Shown here one piece after another: positions 58,424 through 64,000 of a stretch of DNA of 64,000 nt (position 1 is the first letter of the stretch; every line of letters starts with the position of its first letter). The stretch comes from an uncultured Prevotella sp. (GTDB lineage: Bacteria; Bacteroidota; Bacteroidia; Bacteroidales; Bacteroidaceae), in NCBI GenBank assembly GCA_947164965.1, contig CAMUYR010000002.1, positions 124,001 to 188,000 of the forward strand, written 5' to 3'. Position numbers and translations under genes: made by a program. The notes below the pieces were generated by a model that had not been told where the DNA came from, ran no database searches, and saw nothing but the letters and a program-made list of their open reading frames with translations.

Positions 58424-59530
58424 ATGTTTGAGCAGGTGATCGGACAAAAGGAGGCGCAGGAGCGCTTGTTGCAGATGGTCAGGGAAGACCGTCTGCCGCA
58501 TGCCATCATGCTGTGCGGTCCGATGGGTGCCGGCAAGATGGCGCTGGCCATCGGCTTTGCCAAGGTGTTGCTGATGAAGGACAACAGCCAGGCTATGCTC
58601 GAGAAGCTGGAGCATCCGGACCTGCACTTCACCTACCCCACCATCAAGCTGCCGTCGATGAGCACCGACCACAAGCCCGTGAGCGAGGACTTTGCCCGCG
58701 AATGGCACGAGCTGGTGATGGCTGGTCCTTACTTCACCATGAACGAATGGCTGGAGCAGATGGGCGGCGAGAACCAGCAGGCCATCATCACTGCCGGCGA
58801 GAGCGACAGTCTGATCAGGAAGCTGTCGATGAAGTCGAGTCAGGGGGGCTATAAGGTGAGTCTGATATGGCTGCCCGAGCGCATGAATATAGAATGTGCC
58901 AACAAGATACTGAAGCTGTTGGAGGAGCCACCCTCGCAGACGCTGTTCATCATGGTGTGCGAAGAGCCCGAGAAGTTGTTGGAGACCATCCGCAGCCGCG
59001 TGCAGCGTATAGACATCAGGAAGATAGCCGACGAGGACATCAAGAAGGCGCTGATGGAGAAGCGCGGTCTGAACGACGACATGGCGCAGCGCGTAACCCG
59101 CATGGCTAACGGCAACTGGCTGAAGGCCCTGGAGATGCTGAGCGTGGACTCGGAGAACGAGCTGTTTCTGGATATGTTCCAGTCGCTGATGCGCATGGCC
59201 TATCAGCGCAAGGCTCGCGACCTGAAGACATGGGCCGACCGCATGGGTGCCTTGGGGCGTGAGAAGCAGAAGCGCTTTTTGGACTACTTCATGCGGTTGA
59301 TCCGCGAGAACTTCATGTATAACTTCCACCGCGAGGAGCTCTGCTACATGACACAACGGGAAGAGGACTTCGCCAAGAACTTCGCCCGATTCATCAACGA
59401 ATATAACGTGCTGCCCATCAGCGACCTGGTCAACCGTGCCATTCGCGACATCGGACAGAACGCCAATGCCAAGATGGTGTTCTTCGACATAGCGCTGCAG
59501 ATGACCGTGCTCATCAAGAATGCCCAATAA
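58424..59530 (+). CDS. holB: DNA polymerase III subunit delta-prime
   Basis: 368 residues. Clamp-loader AAA+ subunit. Seen: FEQVIGQKEAQERLLQM, P-loop LCGPMGAGKMALA (about residues 30-42), KVSLIWLPERMN in place of the DExx region, NKILKLLEEPPSQTLFIMV (about 156-174) and the SRVQR sensor 1-type IRSRVQRIDI. The delta-prime assignment is by overall pattern; ATP-binding clamp-loader paralogues such as DnaX are longer. It is 36 bases upstream of ricT; linkage of holB with the PSP1/RicT gene is common in many bacteria. Confidence 0.88.
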   Translation: MFEQVIGQKEAQERLLQMVREDRLPHAIMLCGPMGAGKMALAIGFAKVLLMKDNSQAMLEKLEHPDLHFTYPTIKLPSMSTDHKPVSEDFAREWHELVMAGPYFTMNEWLEQMGGENQQAIITAGESDSLIRKLSMKSSQGGYKVSLIWLPERMNIECANKILKLLEEPPSQTLFIMVCEEPEKLLETIRSRVQRIDIRKIADEDIKKALMEKRGLNDDMAQRVTRMANGNWLKALEMLSVDSENELFLDMFQSLMRMAYQRKARDLKTWADRMGALGREKQKRFLDYFMRLIRENFMYNFHREELCYMTQREEDFAKNFARFINEYNVLPISDLVNRAIRDIGQNANAKMVFFDIALQMTVLIKNAQ

Positions 59531-59566
59531 CCCGAAACAAGAATATAAACAACTCAGACAAGATAT

Positions 59567-60697
59567 ATGGAAAAAACAAAGGAACTCGAGATAAAGACCG
59601 GTTGCGACAGAGGACTCTGCAAGAAAGCCATCGGACGACAGGACCGACAGTTGAACACCTACGACTGGCTGGCCGACGTGCCCGGCAATACCGACACGAC
59701 GGACCTGGTGGAGGTGCAGTTCAAGCACACCCGCAAAGGCTACTACCACAACGTGAACAATCTGCCGTTGCAGAAGGGCGACATCGTGGCCGTAGAGGCT
59801 AATCCCGGACACGACATCGGTGTGGTGACGCTGACCGGCCGACTGGTGAACCTGCAGGTGAAGAAAGCCAATCTGAAGAGTGCCGACGACATCAAGCGCG
59901 TCTACCGCATAGCACGTCCCATAGACATCGAGAAGGCCCGTGAGGCCAAGGCCCGCGAGCATGCCACGATGATTGAGAGCCGCCAGATAGCCAAAGGACT
60001 GGGACTGGACATGAAGATTGGCGACGTGGAATATCAGGGCGACGGCAACAAGGCCATCTTCTACTATATTGCCGACGAGCGCGTAGACTTCCGCCAGCTC
60101 ATCAAGGACCTGGCAGCCACCTTCCACGTGCGCATCGAGATGAAGCAGATTGGTGCCCGACAGGAAGCCGGACGCATAGGCGGAACAGGTCCCTGCGGCC
60201 GAGAGCTGTGCTGTGCCACCTGGATGAAGAACTTTGTGAGCGTGGGTACACAGTCGGCCCGCTATCAGGACATCTCGCTGAACCCGCAGAAGCTGGCAGG
60301 CATGTGTGCCAAGCTGAAGTGCTGTCTGAACTACGAGGTTGACGAATACGTGGAAGCCGGACGCAAGCTGCCTTCCAAGGATACCGTGCTGCAGACATCG
60401 GACAGCGACTACTACTACTTCAAGGCCGACATCCTGGCAGGGCTTATCACCTACTCTACCGACAAGAACCTGGCAGCCAACCTGGTGACCATCAGCGCCG
60501 AAAGGGCCAAGGACATTATTGAGATGAACCAGAAAGGCGAGAAGCCGCTGTCGCTGGAGACGGATGGTAACAAGAAGCAGGAGAGCGGCCCCGTCGACCT
60601 GGCCACCCAGGAAAACATTGCCCGATTCGACCGTACCAAGAAGAAAAAGAAAAAGAAGAAGAACCCGAATAACAGAGACAACCATGCAAAGGAGTAA
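59567..60697 (+). CDS. ricT: PSP1-family protein RicT
   Basis: 376 residues. PSP1 C-terminal domain proteins (YaaT/RicT) act with RicA and RicF in an Fe-S-bearing complex affecting RNase Y and phosphorelay in Bacillus; the role in Bacteroidetes is inferred. Seen: VEVQFKHTRKGYYHN, LPLQKGDIVAVEA, GRIGGTGPCGRELCCATW and GMCAKLKCCLNYE, with the Cys clusters (about 208-215, 246-253). The C-terminus has a run of eight or nine Lys (about 357-366), a low-complexity basic tail. Overlaps gldH by 14 bases. Confidence 0.88.
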   Translation: MEKTKELEIKTGCDRGLCKKAIGRQDRQLNTYDWLADVPGNTDTTDLVEVQFKHTRKGYYHNVNNLPLQKGDIVAVEANPGHDIGVVTLTGRLVNLQVKKANLKSADDIKRVYRIARPIDIEKAREAKAREHATMIESRQIAKGLGLDMKIGDVEYQGDGNKAIFYYIADERVDFRQLIKDLAATFHVRIEMKQIGARQEAGRIGGTGPCGRELCCATWMKNFVSVGTQSARYQDISLNPQKLAGMCAKLKCCLNYEVDEYVEAGRKLPSKDTVLQTSDSDYYYFKADILAGLITYSTDKNLAANLVTISAERAKDIIEMNQKGEKPLSLETDGNKKQESGPVDLATQENIARFDRTKKKKKKKKNPNNRDNHAKE

Positions 60698-61160
60698 GCA
60701 CGGGCGGCTGTGGCCGGTGGTGGCGGTGGCGATATGTGGCGTGATGACGGCATGTATCGATCATATCATGTATCACCACTACGAGCACACGCCACTGTCA
60801 GGATGGGAAAGGAACGACACGCTGAACTTTCTGGTGCCTCGTGCCAAACAGCAAGGGCAGTACCTGGAAGAAATAGGGGTGCGCATCAATGGCGACTATC
60901 CGTTCCTGGGTCTGCGTCTCATCGTCAGCCAGACGGTGTACCCATCGGGCAAGACCTTGGCCGACACGCTGGAATGCGAACTCATAGACAAGAACGGCAC
61001 CGCCAAGGGCGACGGCATCACCATGTACCAGTATCAGTTCCCCCTGACCACGCTGCAACTGGCCGAGGGCGACTCGCTGAGTGTGGCGATACGTCACGAC
61101 ATGAAACGTGAGATACTGCCTGGCATCGCAGATATCGGCGTCAAGCTGAGCAAGCAATAA
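60684..61160 (+). CDS. gldH: Gliding-motility-type lipoprotein GldH
   Basis: 158 residues from ATG 60684, inside the end of ricT. Lipobox VMTAC at about residue 24. Seen: WERNDTLNFLVP and LRLIVSQTVYPSGKTLADTLECEL, a GldH pattern found in both gliding and non-gliding Bacteroidetes. In Flavobacterium it is needed for gliding; here no other gliding gene is present in the window, so it probably has another envelope role. Converges on rodA with a 15-base gap. Confidence 0.85.
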   Translation: MQRSKHGRLWPVVAVAICGVMTACIDHIMYHHYEHTPLSGWERNDTLNFLVPRAKQQGQYLEEIGVRINGDYPFLGLRLIVSQTVYPSGKTLADTLECELIDKNGTAKGDGITMYQYQFPLTTLQLAEGDSLSVAIRHDMKREILPGIADIGVKLSKQ

Positions 61161-61175
61161 GAGGATGGGGAATGG

Positions 61176-62639
61176 TCAGGAGCGCATCAGATTGCGGCTG
61201 GCATCGAGGCGCAGGAAGATGAACAGCAACAGCGTGAAGCCCCAGAGCGAGGAGCCGCCATAGCTGAAGAAGGGCAAGGGAATGCCGATAACAGGCGTCA
61301 GACCTAACACCATGCCCACGTTGATAAACACATGGAACAGGAAGATGGAAAGCACGCAATAGCCATAGACACGCGAGAAACGATAGGGTTGCCGCTCCGC
61401 CAGATGGATCAGACGGAGAATGAGTATCAGGAACAGCAGCAGCACGCCTGCCGAGCCCAGGAATCCTTCTTCCTCGCCCACGGTACAGAAGATGAAGTCG
61501 GTATCCTGCTCGGGCACGAACTTCAGCTTGGTCTGCGTACCATTCAAAAAGCCCTTTCCTTCCAAGCCACCGGAGCCAATAGCTATCTCACTCTGATGAA
61601 CATTATAGCCTGCTCCGCGCAGGTCTTCGTCCAATCCCAGCAGCACGTTGATACGAGAGCGCTGGTGGGGCTCCATGACATTCTGCATGATGAAGTCGGC
61701 ACCATAGAAGAAACCAACAGAACCCAAGGCGAAGAGGGCAATGAAGAAATAAGCACGCAGGCGTGTGCCCAGCCCCTGCCACAGCAGATAGCCGATGAGG
61801 ACAGCCGTCATGCCCAGCTGGATATAGACGATGTCCATGTAGGGACGCAGGAAAAGCACCAGGACGAGCGTAATGCCCAGAATATAGAGAATCAGGCGCA
61901 GGGCCAGTTGGCGGTGGCAATAAACCCACACCATGCCCAGAGAGAAAATCTGCACCATGAAAAGCACCGCAAACTTACCCACCGACGTCGGCGAATCGCC
62001 AAAATGAACATCGGCAAAACGGATGCCCACCACGAAATAAGCCACCATAGCGACACCCGTAAACAGGATGCTGCCCGGCATGCCCTCACGATAGAACATC
62101 AGGAAGAAAGACAGATAGACCAGAGCAGAACCCGTCTCGTGCTGCAGCACAATACATATCATGGGCACCATGATGATGGCCAGCGTGGCGGCAAAGTGCT
62201 TCCACTGGTTGATGTTATAGCCATAGGTGGACATAAACTTGGCCAGCGCCAAGGCCGTCGCAAACTTGGCAAACTCAGCCGGTTGCAGACGAAGGGGACC
62301 CATGACGAGCCACGATCGTGAGCCCTTGATGGTATGCGGATTGAAGATGGTGGCAAAGAGCAGCAGCACCAGCAAGCCATAGATGACAAAGGAGAAGGTG
62401 TCGTAGAATCGGTCGTCGAGCATGACGATGACGAAGCCGAGCACGATAGACGTGCAAATCCAGACAATCTGCATGCCCGAACGCGTATCGAGGCTGAAGA
62501 TGTCGGTCTCGCCATATGAATAGCTGGCACCGCAGACGCTGATCCACCCAAACGACATGAGGGCGATATAAAGGAATACCGTCCACCAGTCGATGTTGCG
62601 CAATATGCTGGTCTGTCGTCTATCTGCTGGTAGTGCCAT
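61176..62639 (-). CDS. rodA: Rod-shape-determining protein RodA
   Basis: 487 residues, about ten membrane segments. SEDS-family peptidoglycan glycosyltransferase that works with PBP2. Seen: KGSRSWLVMGPLRLQPAEFAKF (about 104-125, with the essential polar WxxxGxxxxQPSE-like motif), QHETGSALVYLSFF (about 164-177), GLEGKGFLNGTQTKLKFVPEQDTDFIF (about 368-394) and a C-terminal GIPLPFFSYGGSSL. Start overlaps mrdA by 20 bases. Confidence 0.93.
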   Translation of the reverse strand: MALPADRRQTSILRNIDWWTVFLYIALMSFGWISVCGASYSYGETDIFSLDTRSGMQIVWICTSIVLGFVIVMLDDRFYDTFSFVIYGLLVLLLFATIFNPHTIKGSRSWLVMGPLRLQPAEFAKFATALALAKFMSTYGYNINQWKHFAATLAIIMVPMICIVLQHETGSALVYLSFFLMFYREGMPGSILFTGVAMVAYFVVGIRFADVHFGDSPTSVGKFAVLFMVQIFSLGMVWVYCHRQLALRLILYILGITLVLVLFLRPYMDIVYIQLGMTAVLIGYLLWQGLGTRLRAYFFIALFALGSVGFFYGADFIMQNVMEPHQRSRINVLLGLDEDLRGAGYNVHQSEIAIGSGGLEGKGFLNGTQTKLKFVPEQDTDFIFCTVGEEEGFLGSAGVLLLFLILILRLIHLAERQPYRFSRVYGYCVLSIFLFHVFINVGMVLGLTPVIGIPLPFFSYGGSSLWGFTLLLFIFLRLDASRNLMRS

Positions 62640-64000
62640 ATGCGATATGTCGGTTTTGGAACTCAGTGGCCTGGCGCTCCGAAGCCTCCGAGAGTTTTCC
62701 GTGAATATACTTCTCCATGATCAGACCGCCAATAGGTACACCATAGGTAGCACCCCATCCGCCATTCTCCACATAGACGGCAACGGCTATCTTGGGTTTA
62801 TCCATAGGCGCAAAGCCCATGAATACCGAGTGGTCGTGACCGCGGTTCTGGGCTGTACCCGTCTTGCCACAAGCCTGGAAATCATACTTGGCCAAGGCGT
62901 GGCAGGTGCCACCAGTAGCCGAAGCACGCATGCCCTGCACCACATAGTCGTACGACTCGCGGCTGGCCATGGTGCGGCGCTTCGTCCTGTAGACGGAATC
63001 CAAAGGCTCACCCTGCACTTTCTTAACCACATGGGGCGTGATGAACCATCCGCGATTGGCGATGGTAGCACCCAGGTTGGCTATCTGCAACGGTGTGGCA
63101 TTGACCTCACCCTGTCCGATAGCGATAGAGATGATGGTCAGACCGTTCCACGAGCCCTTATAGGCTTTGTCGTAGAAAGTGGCATTAGGTATCAGACCGC
63201 GCTTCTCGCCAGGCAGGTCGATACCCAGACGATAACCGAAACCCATGCTGACCATATAGTCGCGCCAGGTATCCATAGCCTTCTGTACAGAACCGTATTT
63301 CGAGAGATGCTGGTTGATCATGTAATAGAGTCCCCAGCAGAAATAACCGTTACACGAAGTGGACAGGGCGGGAACCAAAGGCAGCGGGGAGGCGTGACCG
63401 TGACAGCCTACATGCAAGCCTTTATAGTTGAAGCCATGACCGCAGGGATAGGCTGTCTGCGTAGGATGCAGGATACCCTCAGTCATAAAGGTCAAGCCCT
63501 GTGTGGTCTTGAATGTTGAACCAGGAGGATACTGACCCATGATACTACGGTTGAGCAGAGGCTTCCACACATTCTGGCTCAGCAGACGATGGCTCTTGGA
63601 ACGCTGGCGCCCCACCATAATACGAGGATCGTAGCTGGGAGAGCTGACCATACACAGCACCTCGCCCGTAGAGGGCTCGATGGCAACGATGGAGCCAATC
63701 TTTCCCTCCATCAGTCGCTCGCCAAGTGCCTGCAGCTCGGCATCAATACCCAGTGTGAGGTTCTTGCCAGCCACAGGGCGCTGGTCGAATTTTCCGTTCT
63801 GATAACGGCCCTGCACACGACCATGGGCATCGCGGAGCAGAATCTGTATACCCTTCTCGCCACGCAGCTGCTTCTCATAGCTGCGCTCAATACCTAACTT
63901 CCCGATATAGTCGCCAGGCTGGTAATAGGGATCCTCCTCGATATCGGCAGGCGACACCTCAGCCACATCGCCCAAGACATGGGCAGCAAAGGGATATTCG
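62620..64000 (-). CDS. mrdA: Penicillin-binding protein 2 (3' part)
   Basis: At least 459 residues are encoded; the frame stays open to the right edge of the window, so the N-terminal signal anchor and about 150 residues are missing. The transpeptidase domain is complete: SxxK in PPGSTFKTTQG, SxN in LSTSCNGYF and KTG in CGKTGTAQN. The dimerisation-domain segment at the edge (GDVAEVSPADIEEDPYYQPGDYIGKLGIERSYE) is typical of PBP2. It cross-links peptidoglycan during side-wall growth together with RodA, encoded downstream with 20 bases of overlap. Confidence 0.93.
   Translation of the reverse strand, partial: EYPFAAHVLGDVAEVSPADIEEDPYYQPGDYIGKLGIERSYEKQLRGEKGIQILLRDAHGRVQGRYQNGKFDQRPVAGKNLTLGIDAELQALGERLMEGKIGSIVAIEPSTGEVLCMVSSPSYDPRIMVGRQRSKSHRLLSQNVWKPLLNRSIMGQYPPGSTFKTTQGLTFMTEGILHPTQTAYPCGHGFNYKGLHVGCHGHASPLPLVPALSTSCNGYFCWGLYYMINQHLSKYGSVQKAMDTWRDYMVSMGFGYRLGIDLPGEKRGLIPNATFYDKAYKGSWNGLTIISIAIGQGEVNATPLQIANLGATIANRGWFITPHVVKKVQGEPLDSVYRTKRRTMASRESYDYVVQGMRASATGGTCHALAKYDFQACGKTGTAQNRGHDHSVFMGFAPMDKPKIAVAVYVENGGWGATYGVPIGGLIMEKYIHGKLSEASERQATEFQNRHIAYGTTSR

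Noticed and set aside
58306..60685. An 820-residue open frame antisense to holB and ricT
   Set aside because: The plus strand encodes two proteins with clear family motifs over the same bases. The long antisense frame is a by-product of codon bias; only its last 26 codons, beyond holB, were kept as a weak candidate.

Overview
The window looks like a chromosomal segment from a Prevotella-type Bacteroidales bacterium (Prevotellaceae). The evidence is several SusC/SusD-type and Mfa/FimB-type surface genes, DUF4290, GldH, a 'smalltalk' small protein, and many promoters of the Bacteroidetes type (TTTG, about 19-20 bp, TAnnTTTG). No rRNA, tRNA, CRISPR array, transposase or integrase was recognised.

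Layout. (1) 1-4.4 kb, minus strand: a fimbrial operon of a DUF3575/OmpA-like protein, a large fimbrillin and an Mfa2/FimB lipoprotein cut by the window edge. (2) 4.4-10 kb, plus strand: a type I-like glutamine synthetase, methionyl-tRNA synthetase, then a nucleotidyltransferase-PLP enzyme fusion. (3) 10-16.2 kb: a surface-glycan decoration block with an ornithine-cyclodeaminase-like enzyme, LicD, an acyltransferase, a flippase and two glycosyltransferases. (4) 16.2-24.5 kb: housekeeping genes, nadD-gmk-yicC on minus and tsaB-DUF4290-murA-rimM-dxr-rseP on plus, separated by an AT-rich giant inverted repeat. (5) 24.5-42.3 kb: an arabinan utilisation locus with GH51, three GH43 enzymes, a surface glycan-binding lipoprotein, SusD, SusC and a membrane propeller/AraC regulator that lacks kinase and receiver domains.

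(6) 42.3-58.3 kb, almost all minus strand: an accessory region. It holds an HU-like/smalltalk/lysozyme/HNH/DUF4248 gene set, a complete DpnII-like restriction-modification system with two methyltransferases and a long structured leader, a DpnD-like gene, an antitoxin-like gene, an MNT/HEPN pair, and two large surface lipoproteins. Each lipoprotein is preceded by a small paralogous peptide gene and a near-identical 122-bp promoter block. (7) 58.4-64 kb: housekeeping again, holB, ricT, gldH, rodA and the 3' part of mrdA.

The most unusual signals are: a 29-bp palindromic element inserted in frame into three unrelated proteins; a CDP-activation module (LicC-like/PLP fusion, OCD, LicD); a probable AraC-type direct-repeat operator upstream of susC; clustered GATC sites at about helical spacing in the promoter of a gene beside the GATC-type R-M system; a nested-hairpin leader before the R-M operon; four copies of a terminator-linked repeat; the twin promoter/small-peptide/lipoprotein units; and several apparently leaderless or very short-leader genes.
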